Assembly (NCBI RefSeq): GCF_000284415.1
Contig: NC_017059.1
Coordinates: 1,488,712-1,521,825 of the forward strand
Direction of reading: 5' to 3'
Source of the DNA: Pararhodospirillum photometricum DSM 122
Lineage (GTDB): Bacteria; Pseudomonadota; Alphaproteobacteria; Rhodospirillales; Rhodospirillaceae
Length of the DNA stretch: 33,114 bases
In this document: one piece after another, positions 15,847 to 26,935 of the stretch
How positions within the stretch are numbered: position 1 is the stretch's first letter
How the letters are laid out: the number at the start of each line of letters is the position of its first letter
Notes under the pieces: model-generated
The model's input: only the letters and a program-made list of their open reading frames with translations
Databases searched by the model: none
Told to the model about the DNA's origin: nothing
Translations under genes and position numbers: made by a program

Positions 15847-18124
15847 GGAAAGGCTTGGCCAAAGTCAGGGGCTCAGAGAGCAAGGTACCGGCCCCGTCTT
15901 GCCGCACGGCGAGAGACGGGGCGGAGGGGTCCAGGGGAAGCGTGAAAGAAATAACGGCACCGCCCTCAGGAGCGTTCTCCAGTATCAGAGTTCCCCCGTG
16001 GTCCTCCAGGATTTTCTTGACAATGGCGAGGCCCAGACCGGTCCCCTTGCTGCGCGTGGTCACATAAGGCTCGGTCAGGCGCATGGGCTCCATGTCGGGG
16101 GGCAGCCCCCGTCCATTATCGTGTAGGGCCACCGCAGCCCCCGTCTCAGTCACGCTCAGAGTGACCCGGATCCGTCCCTCTGGCAAGGGGGGCGCGCCCT
16201 CGGGAGGCCGCTCCCGCCCTTCAATGGCCTCCACGGCGTTTTTCAACAGATTGGTCAGGGCTTGGGAGATCTGGCGACTGTCGCAGGCCACCCGCACCGG
16301 CGCCGCAGGCAAAGAGGTTTCGTAGGCGATTCGTCCATAGGCCGAGCTTTGCAAGAATACCGCCTGCGAGACGATCTCCGCAAGGTCGGCCTCGCGAATC
16401 TCGGGGGCGGGCATGCGAGCAAAGGCGCTGAACTCGTCCACCATCTGACCAATATCACTCACGTGACGAACGATGATGTCGGTGCAGCGCGCAAAGGTTT
16501 CGGGATCTTCGGTGATCTGGCGCAAATACTTGCGCTTGAGCCGTTCAGCCGACAATTGGATGGGAGTCAGGGGGTTTTTGATCTCGTGGGCAATGCGTCG
16601 GGCCACATCCGCCCAAGCTGCCTTGCGCTGCGCCGCCTGGAGTTCGGTGATGTCATCAAACGTAAAGACAAAGCCCGTCACGCCATCCTCCGAGCACTCC
16701 GCCGCCACCCGGACCAGCACGGTCAGGGAACGCCGGGCCGGCGTGACCAGAACAATTTCCCGCTCCACCGGCCGGTCAGGCCGTTGCCGGGCATCGGTGA
16801 GCAAGGCCCCCAGGTCGGGCAAGACCGCGCCAATGGGCTGACCGATCCAGTTCTCCAGGGTCTCGCCCACCAAGGCTGTGGCCGAGGGATTGGGTAGTTT
16901 GATGCGGCCCTCGGGATCCACCCCGATCACACCGGCCGAGACGCCAGCCAGCACGGTTTCGGTAAAGCGGCGCCGTTCATCCAGCTCCTCGTTGGCGGCG
17001 GTCAGGCGGCGGTGTTGGCTTTCAAGCCGGGTGGTCATGCGGTTGAAGGCGCGGCCGAGCAAGGCCACTTCGTCGCTGGACAGGGTCTCGGGGACCCGCA
17101 CCGCTAGGTTGCCTTCGCTGACCTTCTCGGCGGCGTCAACCAATTGCATGATTGGCCGGGCAAGGCGGTTGGCAATACTCATGCCCATCCAGATGGCCGC
17201 CAACAAAAGCAACAAAGAAACAACGATGTAGCTCAAGAAGTAAAGAATCTGAAGATGGGCGCTCTGGGCCTTAAATACCAGATATTCACCCACGGCGGCG
17301 TTGGCCTTTTCAATATGATCACTCACCGCAGGATCGACAAAACGCCCGATGTACAGGTAGGTCGAAGGCACGGCCAACTCAACCAAAGCGCGGACCCGGT
17401 CGTTGGCCTGCCCCGGCATCACCACCACTTCCCCCTTGTTGGCCTGCTCGATGAGAAAGGAGGGAACCTGTTCAAAACGCAGAGAAATCGTATATCCGGC
17501 CCGGCCGATCACCGTGCCGTCGGCGGTGAAGATCACCACTTCCGAAAGATTGCGGACCAAGGAAAGGGTACTGAGAAACTGGTTGAGAACCTGCTGATTC
17601 GGCAGGCGGCGCCATTCCCGATTGAGATCGTTGGCCATCAACGCGGCATCGCCGGCGATGGCGTTCAGGTGAGCCTTGAGATAAGCCTCGGCAACCTCCT
17701 GCGATTCCTCAATAGCGGTCGAAACCTTGTCATCAAACCAGCTCTCGAAGCCCAGTTGAAAAGCCAGGGCCGAAAACACCGCCAGCAAGATCGCCGGGGT
17801 AATGGCCACGGCGCTGAACAACACCGTCAGGCGCACGTGCAGGCGCGAACTGGCGCGGCCGGTGCGCCGCTCCGTCCACAGCCGCACCCCCGAGCGCAGC
17901 ACCAGGACCCCCAGCACCAAGATGATGACCAGATCGACGTTGAGCAGCACCCAAATGGCCCGGGAGTTCGGCGTCGGGTTGGACAGCACATAAAACGTGA
18001 CCGCCCCGCTGACCAGGGCGGCCAGGAACAGCACCACGGCAAGCCCCCGGGCCAACCGCAACCGCCGCGCCCAGACGGCCAGCCGCTGCACCCGCCGCCG
18101 CAGGGCATGACGACGATGTCTCAC
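15836..18124 (-). CDS. ntrY: Nitrogen regulation sensor histidine kinase NtrY
   Basis: Membrane histidine kinase paired with NtrX. 762 residues: transmembrane segments at about 25-48, 56-78, 97-124 and 292-316, an extracytoplasmic region between the last two, HAMP (about 317-370), PAS (about 385-495), the dimerisation/phosphoacceptor motif [12 protein letters not shown] with His513, N box [16 protein letters not shown] and [14 protein letters not shown] 18124 is chosen because AAAGGAAAG lies just upstream and the basic start of NtrY follows; the open frame continues to 18442 only by running through the opposite-strand tuf fragment. The ntrBC genes that usually precede ntrY are missing: the next thing upstream is a repeat and a broken tuf. 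Confidence 0.94.
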   Translation of the reverse strand: MRHRRHALRRRVQRLAVWARRLRLARGLAVVLFLAALVSGAVTFYVLSNPTPNSRAIWVLLNVDLVIILVLGVLVLRSGVRLWTERRTGRASSRLHVRLTVLFSAVAITPAILLAVFSALAFQLGFESWFDDKVSTAIEESQEVAEAYLKAHLNAIAGDAALMANDLNREWRRLPNQQVLNQFLSTLSLVRNLSEVVIFTADGTVIGRAGYTISLRFEQVPSFLIEQANKGEVVVMPGQANDRVRALVELAVPSTYLYIGRFVDPAVSDHIEKANAAVGEYLVFKAQSAHLQILYFLSYIVVSLLLLLAAIWMGMSIANRLARPIMQLVDAAEKVSEGNLAVRVPETLSSDEVALLGRAFNRMTTRLESQHRRLTAANEELDERRRFTETVLAGVSAGVIGVDPEGRIKLPNPSATALVGETLENWIGQPIGAVLPDLGALLTDARQRPDRPVEREIVLVTPARRSLTVLVRVAAECSEDGVTGFVFTFDDITELQAAQRKAAWADVARRIAHEIKNPLTPIQLSAERLKRKYLRQITEDPETFARCTDIIVRHVSDIGQMVDEFSAFARMPAPEIREADLAEIVSQAVFLQSSAYGRIAYETSLPAAPVRVACDSRQISQALTNLLKNAVEAIEGRERPPEGAPPLPEGRIRVTLSVTETGAAVALHDNGRGLPPDMEPMRLTEPYVTTRSKGTGLGLAIVKKILEDHGGTLILENAPEGGAVISFTLPLDPSAPSLAVRQDGAGTLLSEPLTLAKPFHGA

Positions 18125-18168
18125 GGTCTTTCCTTTCTTCTGCGGTTTGAAAGCAGGCGAAGGGAAGG

Positions 18169-18191
18169 CTGGGGGAGGCGGGCCTCCCCAG
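18169..18191. repeat. Palindromic repeat copy 8, truncated at the tuf junction
   Basis: Arms CTGGGGGAGG and CCTCCCCAG around CGGG, preceded by GAAGG as in other copies. The second half of the element (ACCCC plus second hairpin) is missing; EF-Tu codons begin two bases after the palindrome. No plus-strand gene ends before it and ntrY starts 45 bases away in the opposite direction. Confidence 0.85.
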
Positions 18192-18192
18192 C

Positions 18193-18779
<587 letters not shown>

Positions 18780-18786
18780 TTTCACC

Positions 18787-18822
18787 GGACGCTCGTCCCG
18801 GTCTTGCGTCGGGCGGGCGTCC
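18787..18822 (+). promoter_or_regulatory. Hairpin between tuf and rpsJ
   Basis: A 12-pair stem (GGACGCTCGTCC with GGGCGGGCGTCC, two G-U pairs) and a 12-base loop begin 8 bases after the tuf stop, followed by ATGGTTTTTG. It could attenuate transcription or be an mRNA processing or protein-binding site at the head of the S10 operon. The T run is short and delayed, so a full terminator is doubtful. Confidence 0.5.
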
Positions 18823-18873
18823 ATGGTTTTTGATGACGGTTTTGTTGAAAGTCTGGATCGGACGATGGCCATG

Positions 18874-19182
<309 letters not shown>

Positions 19183-19210
19183 CGCCTAGATTGAGTGAGG
19201 ATGTCGGACC

Positions 19211-19936
19211 ATGCGTTCCGGTCTTATTGCCCAAAAGGTGGGGATGACCCGCCTGTTTAACGAAGAAGGCGCCCATGTGCCGGTGACGGTGCTCAAGGTT
19301 GAGTCCTGTCAGGTGGTGGCGGTGCGCACCGAGACGACGGACGGCTACACGGCCGTTCAGCTCGGCGCCGGCGTTGCCAAGGTCAAGCGCACGTCAAAAG
19401 CCCTTCGCGGTCACTACGCGAAGGCGAAGGTTGAGCCCAAGCGCAAGGTGGTGGAGTTCCGAGTCAGTGAAGACTGCCTCCTGGAACCCGGCGCCGAGCT
19501 GTCGGCCGCTCACTTCATTGCCGGGCAGAAGGTGGATGTCGCGGGCATCACCATCGGCCGTGGTTTTGCGGGTGCGATGAAGCGGCACAATTTCCGTGGT
19601 CTGGAAGCCAGCCACGGCGTGTCGGTCAGCCACCGCTCGCACGGTTCGACGGGTCAGTGTCAGGACCCCGGCCGCGTGTTCAAGGGCAAGAAGATGGCCG
19701 GGCACATGGGCGATGTGCGCATGACCCAGCAGAGCCTGACTGTGGTCGCGACCGACGCCGACCGAGGCCTGATCCTGGTCAAGGGGTCGGTGCCGGGTGC
19801 CGAAGGGGCGTGGCTTGAGGTGCGTGACGCTGTGAAGGTCAAGCGCCCCGACGGCGTGCCTCTGCCTGCGGGTCTGAAGGCGTCGGGGTTGGAGACTGCT
19901 CCCGAGTCGCCCGCCATTGACGGCGAGAAGGAGTAA
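19211..19936 (+). CDS. rplC: 50S ribosomal protein uL3
   Basis: Early assembly protein of the large subunit that reaches the peptidyl-transferase centre. 241 residues, with the conserved loop [20 protein letters not shown] (140-159), which contains the glutamine methylated by PrmB in E. coli, followed by KKMAGHMGD. The C-terminus carries a roughly 25-residue extension beyond the E. coli protein, rich in Pro, Ala and Glu, common in alphaproteobacteria. ATG 19211 is preceded by GTGAGGATG; an out-of-frame ATG at 19201 is ignored. It lies 28 bases after rpsJ and 6 before rplD. Confidence 0.97.
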   Translation: MRSGLIAQKVGMTRLFNEEGAHVPVTVLKVESCQVVAVRTETTDGYTAVQLGAGVAKVKRTSKALRGHYAKAKVEPKRKVVEFRVSEDCLLEPGAELSAAHFIAGQKVDVAGITIGRGFAGAMKRHNFRGLEASHGVSVSHRSHGSTGQCQDPGRVFKGKKMAGHMGDVRMTQQSLTVVATDADRGLILVKGSVPGAEGAWLEVRDAVKVKRPDGVPLPAGLKASGLETAPESPAIDGEKE

Positions 19937-19942
19937 TCTGCG

Positions 19943-20563
19943 ATGAAGTTTGAGGTGAAGACCCTCGACGGCGCGAACGCCGGGTCGGTGGAGCTGTCGG
20001 AGGCCGTGTTCGGCCTTCCGGTTCGCGCGGACCTGCTGCACCGTCTGGTCCGCTGGCAGCTGGCGAAGCGCCAGGCCGGGACCCACAAGACCAAGGGGAT
20101 CAGCGAGATCTCCGGCACGACGGCCAAGCCCTTCAAGCAGAAGGGGACGGGTAACGCCCGTCAGGGCTCCAAGCGCTCGCCGCAGTTCCGCGGTGGCGCG
20201 ACCATCTTCGGGCCGGTGGTGCGCTCGCACGCCCACGATCTGCCCAAGAAGGTCCGCAAGCTGGGTCTGAAGACGGCGCTGTCGGCCAAGGTCGCTGCGG
20301 GCGAAATCCTGATCTTGGATCAGGCCAAGTCCGAGAACGGCAAGACCAAGGACCTGCTGGCGCAGGTCAAGGCCCTGGGCCTGAACAAGGCGCTGTTCAT
20401 CGACGGCCCCGAGGTGGACGAAAAGTTCGCCCTGGCCGCGCGGAACATCGTCGGCATCGATGTGCTCCCCAGCCAGGGAGCGAATGTCTACGACATCTTG
20501 CGCCGGGACACCCTCGTCCTGACGCTGGACGCCGTGAAGCACCTTGAGGAGCGTCTGCAATGA
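19943..20563 (+). CDS. rplD: 50S ribosomal protein uL4
   Basis: Large-subunit protein whose long loop lines the nascent-chain tunnel. 206 residues; the loop [20 protein letters not shown] (about residues 69-88) is intact. In E. coli uL4 also represses the S10 operon through the leader upstream of rpsJ; here that leader would have to lie between the broken tuf and rpsJ. The stop overlaps the rplW start by 4 bases (ATGA). Confidence 0.97.
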   Translation: MKFEVKTLDGANAGSVELSEAVFGLPVRADLLHRLVRWQLAKRQAGTHKTKGISEISGTTAKPFKQKGTGNARQGSKRSPQFRGGATIFGPVVRSHAHDLPKKVRKLGLKTALSAKVAAGEILILDQAKSENGKTKDLLAQVKALGLNKALFIDGPEVDEKFALAARNIVGIDVLPSQGANVYDILRRDTLVLTLDAVKHLEERLQ

Positions 20564-20871
20564 ACGCGACCCCGCGCATCAACGACGAGCGGCTGTACGA
20601 TATCGTACGCTCGCCCGTGATCACCGAGAAGGCGTCCCTGATCGGCGAGCACGGCCAGGTCATTTTCCGCGTGCCGCTGGACGCGACCAAGCCCGAGATC
20701 AAGGCCGCCGTCGAGGCGCTGTTCAAGGTCAAGGTCAAGGCGGTCAACACCCTTCGCACCAAGGGGAAGGTGAAGCGCTTCCGCGGGACGCTGGGCAGCC
20801 GCTCGGATTCCAAGAAGGCCATCGTCACCCTGGCCGAGGGCCACTCCATCGATGTGACGGCGGGGATCTGA
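20560..20871 (+). CDS. rplW: 50S ribosomal protein uL23
   Basis: Exit-tunnel protein that docks trigger factor and SRP. 103 residues, with the conserved [14 protein letters not shown] near the N-terminus and the [16 protein letters not shown] segment. It is translationally coupled to rplD by a 4-base ATGA overlap, and rplB begins 4 bases after its stop. Confidence 0.97.
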   Translation: MNATPRINDERLYDIVRSPVITEKASLIGEHGQVIFRVPLDATKPEIKAAVEALFKVKVKAVNTLRTKGKVKRFRGTLGSRSDSKKAIVTLAEGHSIDVTAGI

Positions 20872-20875
20872 TCCG

Positions 20876-21715
20876 ATGGCGCTGAAGCAATTTAACCCGA
20901 TCACCCCGGGCACGCGCGGTCTGGTGTTGGTGGATCGCTCCGAGCTGTACAAGGGCAAGCCTGTTAAGGCGTTGACCGAAGGTCTGACCAAGACCGGTGG
21001 GCGCAATAACCAGGGCCGGATTACGGCGTGGCAGCGGGGCGGCGGCAACAAGCGGCGGTATCGTCTGGTTGACTTCAAGCGGACCAAGGTGGATGTTCCC
21101 GCCACGGTCGAGCGTCTGGAGTACGACCCGAACCGCACCGCCTTCATCGCCCTCATTCGCTATGAGGACGGCGAGCTGTCCTACATCCTGGCGCCGCAGC
21201 GCCTGGCCGTGGGCGACGTGGTGATCTCGGCCGACCGTGCGGACATCAAGCCCGGCAATACCATGCCGCTGAAGAACATGCCCGTCGGCACGATCATCCA
21301 TAACATTGAGATGAAGCCGGGCAAGGGCGGTCAGCTGGCGCGCTCTGCCGGGTGTTACGGTCAGCTGGTGGGCAAGGACGCGGGCTATGCCCAGCTGCGC
21401 CTGTCCTCTGGCGAACTGCGCCTGGTGCGCGGCGAGTGCCTGGCCACGGTCGGCGCGGTGTCGAACCCGGATAACCAGAACGAAAACCTCGGCAAGGCCG
21501 GGCGTAATCGCTGGAAGGGTCGTCGCCCGCACGTTCGCGGCGTGGTCATGAACCCGGTCGACCACCCGCATGGTGGCGGCGAGGGCCGGACCTCCGGGGG
21601 ACGGCATCCGGTGACTCCGTGGGGCAAACCCACGAAGGGCAAGCGGACCCGTTCCAATAAGAAGACCGATTCGCTGATCATGCGGTCGCGTCACCTCGCC
21701 AAGAAGAAGCGTTAA
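20876..21715 (+). CDS. rplB: 50S ribosomal protein uL2
   Basis: Core large-subunit protein needed for subunit association and the peptidyl-transferase centre. 279 residues, family length. Conserved [10 protein letters not shown] near residue 41 and the C-terminal [13 protein letters not shown] and [14 protein letters not shown] segments contain the histidine reported to matter for activity in E. coli. No irregularities. It is 12 bases from rpsS. Confidence 0.98.
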   Translation: MALKQFNPITPGTRGLVLVDRSELYKGKPVKALTEGLTKTGGRNNQGRITAWQRGGGNKRRYRLVDFKRTKVDVPATVERLEYDPNRTAFIALIRYEDGELSYILAPQRLAVGDVVISADRADIKPGNTMPLKNMPVGTIIHNIEMKPGKGGQLARSAGCYGQLVGKDAGYAQLRLSSGELRLVRGECLATVGAVSNPDNQNENLGKAGRNRWKGRRPHVRGVVMNPVDHPHGGGEGRTSGGRHPVTPWGKPTKGKRTRSNKKTDSLIMRSRHLAKKKR

Positions 21716-21727
21716 GGAGTAGCTGCC

Positions 21728-22006
21728 GTGGCTCGTTCCGTATGGAAAGGTCCGTTTGTTGACGGATACCTCCTCGTTAAGGCCGAAAAGGCGCGCTCCT
21801 CGGGCCGCAACGAGGTCATCAAGATCTGGTCGCGTCGCTCGACCATTATGCCGCAGTTCGTGGGTCTGACTTTCGGCGTCTACAATGGGCACAAGTTCAT
21901 TCCGGTGCTGGTGACCGAACAGATGGTCGGGCACAAGTTCGGCGAGTTCGCGCCCACGCGGACGTACCACGGCCACGCCGTCGATAAGAAGGCGAAGAGG
22001 AAGTAA
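21728..22006 (+). CDS. rpsS: 30S ribosomal protein uS19
   Basis: Head protein of the small subunit that pairs with uS13 at the A-site finger. 92 residues; [15 protein letters not shown] at the start and the [15 protein letters not shown] and APTRTYHGH segments are conserved. The ribosome-binding site AAGGAG overlaps the rplB stop region. rplV follows after 3 bases. Confidence 0.97.
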   Translation: MARSVWKGPFVDGYLLVKAEKARSSGRNEVIKIWSRRSTIMPQFVGLTFGVYNGHKFIPVLVTEQMVGHKFGEFAPTRTYHGHAVDKKAKRK

Positions 22007-22009
22007 GCC

Positions 22010-22390
22010 ATGGGCAAGCAGGCAAACGAACGGCGGGTGGCGGAGACCGAGGCGCGTGCTGTCGCCAAGATGATCCGCACCAGCCCTTACAAGTTGAATC
22101 TCGTGGCCGAAACCATTCGCGGCAAGACGGCCGAGGCCGCCCTGGCCGAGCTCGCCTTCTCGCCGCGCCGCATTGCCGGCACGGTGCTGAAGACCCTCGA
22201 GTCGGCCATTGCCAATGCCGAAAACAACCACCAGCTCGACGTTGACCGTCTGGTGGTCGCCGAGGCCTACGTGGGCAAGTCGCTGGTGATGAAGCGCTGG
22301 CATGCGCGCGCTCGTGGGCGCGTGGGCAAGATCCAGAAGCCCTTCAGCAATTTGACCATCGTGGTGCGCGAGCGCGAGGAGACGGCGTAA
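22010..22390 (+). CDS. rplV: 50S ribosomal protein uL22
   Basis: Large-subunit protein whose beta-hairpin contacts the exit tunnel near the macrolide site. 126 residues, with a slightly long N-terminus relative to E. coli (110). The core [20 protein letters not shown] and the hairpin region [18 protein letters not shown] are intact. Its TAA shares one base with the ATG of rpsC, so the two are translationally coupled. Confidence 0.97.
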   Translation: MGKQANERRVAETEARAVAKMIRTSPYKLNLVAETIRGKTAEAALAELAFSPRRIAGTVLKTLESAIANAENNHQLDVDRLVVAEAYVGKSLVMKRWHARARGRVGKIQKPFSNLTIVVREREETA

Positions 22391-23061
22391 TGGGACAGAA
22401 GGTCAATCCGATCGGCTTGCGTCTGGGCATCAACCGGACGTGGGACTCGCGCTGGTTCGCGGGGCGCGAGTACGCGAAGCTGTTGCACGAAGACCTGCGC
22501 ATTAAGTCCTTCCTGAAGGGCAAGCTGGCGCAGGCTGGCGTGTCGCGCATCGTCATCGAGCGTCCGGCCAAGAAGGCGCGCATCACCATTCACACGGCGC
22601 GTCCGGGTGTGGTGATCGGCAAGAAGGGCCAGGACATCGAGAATCTGCGGCGCAAGCTGCAGCAGATGACCGGCAACGAGGTTCACCTCAACATCGTCGA
22701 GATCCGCAAGCCGGAACTGGACGCGCAGTTGGTGGCCGAGAACATCGCGCAGCAGCTGGAGCGTCGCGTGGCTTTCCGCCGTGCGATGAAGCGGGCCGTG
22801 CAGTCGGCGATGCGCCTGGGCGCCCAGGGCATCCGAATCAACTGCGGCGGTCGTTTGGGCGGGGCGGAAATTGCCCGGACCGAATGGTACCGTGAAGGCC
22901 GCGTGCCGCTGCACACGCTGCGGGCCGATGTCGATTATGGGACTGCGTCGGCGCACACGACCTATGGTGTGTGTGGTGTGAAAGTCTGGGTGTTTAAGGG
23001 CGAGATCATGGAGCACGACCCGATGGCCCAGGACAAGCGCGCCCAGGATCTGGGCCGCTAA
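22390..23061 (+). CDS. rpsC: 30S ribosomal protein uS3
   Basis: Forms part of the mRNA entry site and helicase activity of the small subunit. 223 residues with an N-terminal [14 protein letters not shown], a KH-type RNA-binding domain ([17 protein letters not shown], about 76-92) and the C-terminal [20 protein letters not shown]. Length and motifs are normal. The start overlaps the rplV stop by one base. Confidence 0.98.
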   Translation: MGQKVNPIGLRLGINRTWDSRWFAGREYAKLLHEDLRIKSFLKGKLAQAGVSRIVIERPAKKARITIHTARPGVVIGKKGQDIENLRRKLQQMTGNEVHLNIVEIRKPELDAQLVAENIAQQLERRVAFRRAMKRAVQSAMRLGAQGIRINCGGRLGGAEIARTEWYREGRVPLHTLRADVDYGTASAHTTYGVCGVKVWVFKGEIMEHDPMAQDKRAQDLGR

Positions 23062-23079
23062 GGAAGGGAACGGACGATC

Positions 23080-23496
23080 ATGCTCTCACCCAAGCGCACA
23101 AAGTTCCGCAAGCAGCACAAGGGCCGCATTCATGGCTTGTCTAAAGGCGGAACTGAGCTTAATTTCGGGGCCTACGGTCTGAAGGCCTTGGAGCCGGAGC
23201 GCGTGACCGCGCGCCAGCTCGAAGCGGCCCGACGGACCATTACCCGCTTCATGAAGCGTCAGGGACGCCTGTGGATCCGCGTGTTCCCAGACGTTCCCGT
23301 GTCGCGAAAGCCTGCCGAAGTCCGTATGGGCTCCGGTAAGGGCTCGCCCGAGTATTGGGTGGTCCGGATCAAGCCCGGCCGCATCATGTTCGAGCTGGAC
23401 GGGGTCAGCGAGGAAATCGCCCGCGGTGCTTTCGAGCTCGCGGCGGCCAAGCTGCCGATCAAGACCAAGTTTGTTGCCCGAATCGGGGAGGCCTAA
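23080..23496 (+). CDS. rplP: 50S ribosomal protein uL16
   Basis: Binds 23S rRNA near the A site and helps accommodate tRNA. 138 residues starting [16 protein letters not shown]. The loop [20 protein letters not shown] (77-96) contains the arginine that is hydroxylated in some bacteria. ATG 23080 has AAGGGAACGG upstream. rpmC follows after 3 bases. Confidence 0.97.
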   Translation: MLSPKRTKFRKQHKGRIHGLSKGGTELNFGAYGLKALEPERVTARQLEAARRTITRFMKRQGRLWIRVFPDVPVSRKPAEVRMGSGKGSPEYWVVRIKPGRIMFELDGVSEEIARGAFELAAAKLPIKTKFVARIGEA

Positions 23497-23499
23497 GCG

Positions 23500-23700
23500 A
23501 TGACGGACGTGGGTACCCTGCGGGGCAAGTCGGAAGACGAGCTTCGCGCGGCAGTCCTGGAACTGAAGAAAGAACAGTTCAACCTGCGCTTTAAGGCGGC
23601 GAGCGGTCAGTTGGAAAATACTGCCCGCGTGCGCCAGATCCGTCGCGATATCGCGCGGATCAAGACCGTTCAAAATGAGCGGGCCGGGCAGGCCGAGTAA
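23500..23700 (+). CDS. rpmC: 50S ribosomal protein uL29
   Basis: Small two-helix protein next to uL23 at the tunnel exit. 66 residues, with the conserved [20 protein letters not shown] and [15 protein letters not shown] segments. It is separated from rpsQ by 21 bases. Confidence 0.96.
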   Translation: MTDVGTLRGKSEDELRAAVLELKKEQFNLRFKAASGQLENTARVRQIRRDIARIKTVQNERAGQAE

Positions 23701-23721
23701 GGCGCGGGAAGGGACAGGATT

Positions 23722-23961
23722 ATGCCGAAGCGCATTTTGCAAGGGGTTGTGGTCAGCGACAAGATGGACAAGACCATTGTGGTCAAGGTCGAACGTCGCT
23801 TCAAGCATCCCATTTACAAGAAGTTCATCAAGCGTTCGAAGAAGTTCTCGGCGCATGATGAAAATAACCAGTTCAAGACCGGGGATATCGTGCGCATTCG
23901 CGAATGCGCTCCGATTTCCCGGACCAAGACCTGGGAAGTCATCCTGGATAACGCGGAATAG
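23722..23961 (+). CDS. rpsQ: 30S ribosomal protein uS17
   Basis: OB-fold protein binding 16S rRNA helices 7 and 11. 79 residues; [20 protein letters not shown] and [19 protein letters not shown] are typical. A 62-base gap to rplN, the longest inside the S10/spc part before secY, contains a short AACCC/GGGTT inverted pair and a TAAGGA ribosome-binding site for rplN. Confidence 0.97.
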   Translation: MPKRILQGVVVSDKMDKTIVVKVERRFKHPIYKKFIKRSKKFSAHDENNQFKTGDIVRIRECAPISRTKTWEVILDNAE

Positions 23962-24023
23962 GACCGGCCGAACCCGGCATCGGGGTTTGCTGGTAACCAT
24001 CCGTGAACATAAGGACCTAATCA

Positions 24024-24392
24024 ATGATCCAGATGCAGACGCGGCTCGACGTCGCCGATAATTCGGGCGCCCGCCAGGTGCAGTGCATCAAGGTGCTGGG
24101 CGGCTCGAAGCGGATGATCGCCGAAGTCGGCGACGTGATCGTCGTGTCCGTCAAGGACGCGATTCCCCGGGGGCGCGTGAAGAAGGGCGACGTCCACCGT
24201 GCGGTGATTGTGCGCACGGCCAAGGAAATTCGTCGCCCGGACGGGTCGGCCATCCGGTTTGATCGCAACGCCGCCGTCCTGCTGAACAAGCAGAACGAGC
24301 CCATCGGTACGCGCATCTTTGGACCGGTGGTGCGCGAACTGCGCGCCAAGAAGTTCATGAAGATCATCTCGCTGGCTCCGGAGGTGCTGTAA
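24024..24392 (+). CDS. rplN: 50S ribosomal protein uL14
   Basis: Large-subunit interface protein, the target of the silencing factor RsfS in other bacteria. 122 residues, the exact family length: [20 protein letters not shown] at the start and [23 protein letters not shown] at the end. In E. coli this gene opens the spc operon; no separate promoter is obvious here. Its TAA shares one base with the rplX start. Confidence 0.98.
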   Translation: MIQMQTRLDVADNSGARQVQCIKVLGGSKRMIAEVGDVIVVSVKDAIPRGRVKKGDVHRAVIVRTAKEIRRPDGSAIRFDRNAAVLLNKQNEPIGTRIFGPVVRELRAKKFMKIISLAPEVL

Positions 24393-24712
24393 TGTCCGCT
24401 GCCAAGATTAAGAAGGGCGACCGGGTTGTCGTCCTGACGGGGCGTGACAAAGGCCGCAAGGGTGTCGTGCTGCGCGCGATCCCCAAGGAGAGCCGGGTCG
24501 TGGTCCAGGGCGTCAACGTGGTCAAGCGGCATCAGCGTCCCACCGCCGGCGCCGCCGGGGGCATCGTCGAGATGGAGGCCCCGATCCACGTGTCGAACGT
24601 TGCGCACGAGGATCCCAAGGATGGAGCCCCGACTCGCGTCGGGTTCAAGGTTCTTGAAGACGGTCGCAAGGTGCGCTTTGCCAAGCGCTCCGGTGAAGTG
24701 ATCGACAAGTGA
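24392..24712 (+). CDS. rplX: 50S ribosomal protein uL24
   Basis: Assembly initiator of the large subunit. 106 residues with a KOW motif near the start ([20 protein letters not shown], 5-24) and [10 protein letters not shown]. It overlaps rplN by one base and is followed by rplE after 10 bases. Confidence 0.97.
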   Translation: MSAAKIKKGDRVVVLTGRDKGRKGVVLRAIPKESRVVVQGVNVVKRHQRPTAGAAGGIVEMEAPIHVSNVAHEDPKDGAPTRVGFKVLEDGRKVRFAKRSGEVIDK

Positions 24713-24722
24713 GGCAGGGACG

Positions 24723-25262
24723 ATGGCACGACTGAAGCAGCACTATCAGACCGTCGTCAAGGCGTCCCTGATGGAGAAGTTCGGCTACACCAACGTCATG
24801 CAGGTGCCCGAGCTTGAGAAGATCGTCATCAACATGGGGGTGGGCGAGGCCTCCCAGGACCGGAAGCTGATCGAGGGGCCGTTGACCGACCTCACGTCTA
24901 TTTCCGGCCAGAAGCCCATCATCACCCGTGCCCGCAAGTCCATTGCCGGGTTCAAGATCCGCGAAAACATGATCGTGGGCTGCAAGGTGACCTTGCGGCG
25001 TGAGCGCATGTACGAGTTTCTGGACCGTCTGGTTACGATTGCCCTGCCGCGTGTTCGCGACTTCCGTGGGGTCCCTGCCAAGTCTTTTGACGGCCGGGGG
25101 AACTACAACATGGGCATCCGCGAGCAGATCGTCTTCCCCGAAATCGACTATGACCGCGTCGATAAGGTTCGGGGCATGGACATCACCATCTGCACCACCG
25201 CGCGGACCGACGAGGAGGCCAAGGCCCTTCTCGAAGGTTTCGACATGCCCTTCATGAAGTAA
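24723..25262 (+). CDS. rplE: 50S ribosomal protein uL5
   Basis: Binds 5S rRNA and contacts the P-site tRNA. 179 residues, family length, with [31 protein letters not shown] and the C-terminal [20 protein letters not shown]. The start ATG 24723 has a GCAGGGACG ribosome-binding region. rpsN follows after 16 bases. Confidence 0.98.
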   Translation: MARLKQHYQTVVKASLMEKFGYTNVMQVPELEKIVINMGVGEASQDRKLIEGPLTDLTSISGQKPIITRARKSIAGFKIRENMIVGCKVTLRRERMYEFLDRLVTIALPRVRDFRGVPAKSFDGRGNYNMGIREQIVFPEIDYDRVDKVRGMDITICTTARTDEEAKALLEGFDMPFMK

Positions 25263-25278
25263 GCGGGAGACACCGGGT

Positions 25279-25584
25279 ATGGCAAAGATTTCCGCCGTTC
25301 AGCGCAATAAGAAGCGCGAACGCATGGCCACGCGCGATGCCGCCAAGCGGGCCGCGCTGAAGAAGCAGATCAAGGACCGCGCGTTGGAGCCCGAGGATCG
25401 CTTCGAAGCCGTCCTCAAGTTGGCCCAGTTGCCGCGTAATGGGGCCAAGGTGCGTATTCACAATCGTTGCGAGCTGTCGGGTCGTCCGCACGGCGTCTAT
25501 CGCAAGTTCAAACTCGGTCGTGTCATGCTGCGCGATCTGGCCTCCCAGGGTCAGATTCCCGGCATGGTGAAGTCGAGCTGGTAA
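25279..25584 (+). CDS. rpsN: 30S ribosomal protein uS14, zinc-free form
   Basis: Head protein of the small subunit. The 101-residue long form lacks the CxxC zinc-ribbon pairs: only one cysteine ([18 protein letters not shown]) is present. This is the C-minus paralogue type that does not need zinc. It has the usual C-terminal MVKSSW. Placement between rplE and rpsH is standard. Confidence 0.97.
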   Translation: MAKISAVQRNKKRERMATRDAAKRAALKKQIKDRALEPEDRFEAVLKLAQLPRNGAKVRIHNRCELSGRPHGVYRKFKLGRVMLRDLASQGQIPGMVKSSW

Positions 25585-25599
25585 GGGGAGGACCGAACG

Positions 25600-25998
25600 A
25601 TGGCGTTGTCTGATCCCCTGGGCGATATGCTGACCCGCATCCGTAACGGTCAGCGGGCTCGCAAGTCGAGCGTTGCCACGCCGGCGTCCACGCTGCGCGC
25701 GGGCGTTCTGGATGTGCTGGTGCGCGAAGGCTACATCCGTGGCTATGAAAAGATCGATATCCGCACCGGCGTGTCCGAGCTGCGGGTCGAGTTGAAGTAC
25801 CACGAAGGAGAGCCGGTGATCCGCGAGATCGCCCGCGTTTCCACGCCGGGCCGGCGCGTGTACTCCAAGATCAAGGATCTGCCGAAGGTCTATAACGGCC
25901 TGGGTATTTCCATTTTGTCCACCCCGCGCGGGGTGATGAGCGACCACGAGGCTCGGCAGGCCAACGTGGGCGGCGAAGTCCTCTGCCGCGTGTTCTAA
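25600..25998 (+). CDS. rpsH: 30S ribosomal protein uS8
   Basis: Central-domain organiser of the small subunit and, in E. coli, translational repressor of the spc operon. 132 residues: [20 protein letters not shown] at the start and the C-terminal [20 protein letters not shown] that contacts 16S rRNA helix 21. The ribosome-binding site GGGGAGGA is strong. Confidence 0.98.
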   Translation: MALSDPLGDMLTRIRNGQRARKSSVATPASTLRAGVLDVLVREGYIRGYEKIDIRTGVSELRVELKYHEGEPVIREIARVSTPGRRVYSKIKDLPKVYNGLGISILSTPRGVMSDHEARQANVGGEVLCRVF

Positions 25999-26017
25999 GC
26001 CAAGGGGGAGCGAACAC

Positions 26018-26551
26018 ATGTCACGTGTTGGGAAGTATCCCGTCGCGGTTCCCCAGGGCGTCACGGTCACCGTCAACGACAATGTCGTGGTGGCGAAAGG
26101 CAAGCTGGGCGAGTTGCGCTACGAAGCCGCCGAGGAGGTTGTTACCTCTCTCGAAGAAAATCAGATCTGGGTCAAGCCCCGGGGCGAGACCAAGACTGCG
26201 CGCATGCAGTGGGGCACCACCCGCGCGCGCATCAACAACATGATCATCGGCGTCACCGCCGGGTTCACGCGCAAGCTGGAGATGGTGGGCGTCGGCTACA
26301 AGGCCGCCGTTCAGGGATCCGTGCTGAAGCTGTCGCTGGGGTATTCCCACGACATCGAGTACCCCATCCCGGCCGACCTTAAGATTGTTGCTCCGACTCC
26401 GACTTCGATCGAGATTTCGGGCATGGACAAGCAGCGGGTTGGTCAGGTCGCCTCGGAGATTCGCGGGTTCCGTCCGCCCGAGCCCTACAAGGGCAAGGGT
26501 GTGAAGTACACCGGCGAGTGGATTCTCCGCAAGGAAGGCAAGAAGAAGTAG
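26018..26551 (+). CDS. rplF: 50S ribosomal protein uL6
   Basis: Large-subunit protein near the factor-binding site and sarcin-ricin loop. 177 residues, family length, with the two homologous halves and the C-terminal [17 protein letters not shown] signature. ATG 26018 has GGGGGAGCG upstream. rplR starts 11 bases after the stop. Confidence 0.98.
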   Translation: MSRVGKYPVAVPQGVTVTVNDNVVVAKGKLGELRYEAAEEVVTSLEENQIWVKPRGETKTARMQWGTTRARINNMIIGVTAGFTRKLEMVGVGYKAAVQGSVLKLSLGYSHDIEYPIPADLKIVAPTPTSIEISGMDKQRVGQVASEIRGFRPPEPYKGKGVKYTGEWILRKEGKKK

Positions 26552-26562
26552 GGAGCCCGACC

Positions 26563-26925
26563 ATGCAGTCCGCAAAGGAACTGTTCCAGCGCCGCCGGTC
26601 GCGCGCGCGCTATCAGATCCGGGTGAAGAGCGCCGGGCGTCCCCGTCTTTCGGTGTTCCGCTCGAACAAGCATATGTACGCCCAGATCATCGACGACGCC
26701 CAGGGTGTGACCCTGGCGGCGGCCTCGACCCTCGACAAGGACCTTCGCGGGTCCGTGGCCAAGGGGGGCGACAAGGCGGCAGCGGCCGAAGTCGGCAAGC
26801 TGATCGCCCAGCGCGCGCAAGCCGCCGGAGTCACAGCCGTGGTTTTCGACCGCGGGGGCTACAAGTATCATGGGCGCGTGCAGGCGCTGGCGGATGCCGC
26901 CCGCGAGGCCGGGCTTTCGTTCTAG
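26563..26925 (+). CDS. rplR: 50S ribosomal protein uL18
   Basis: Binds 5S rRNA together with uL5. 120 residues starting [16 protein letters not shown]; conserved [20 protein letters not shown] and [23 protein letters not shown] 26563 is preceded by GGGAG; an in-frame extension back to 26518 overlaps rplF and is not supported. rpsE follows after 10 bases. Confidence 0.97.
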   Translation: MQSAKELFQRRRSRARYQIRVKSAGRPRLSVFRSNKHMYAQIIDDAQGVTLAAASTLDKDLRGSVAKGGDKAAAAEVGKLIAQRAQAAGVTAVVFDRGGYKYHGRVQALADAAREAGLSF

Positions 26926-26935
26926 GGGATAAGGG

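Noticed and set aside
20825..22303. 492-residue minus-strand open frame across rplB, rpsS and rplV (and similar ones at 19394-20560, 28070-29605 and 31186-32499)
   Set aside because: They are antisense to ribosomal protein, secY and rpoA genes whose products are clearly conserved; low-complexity composition and no domain support.
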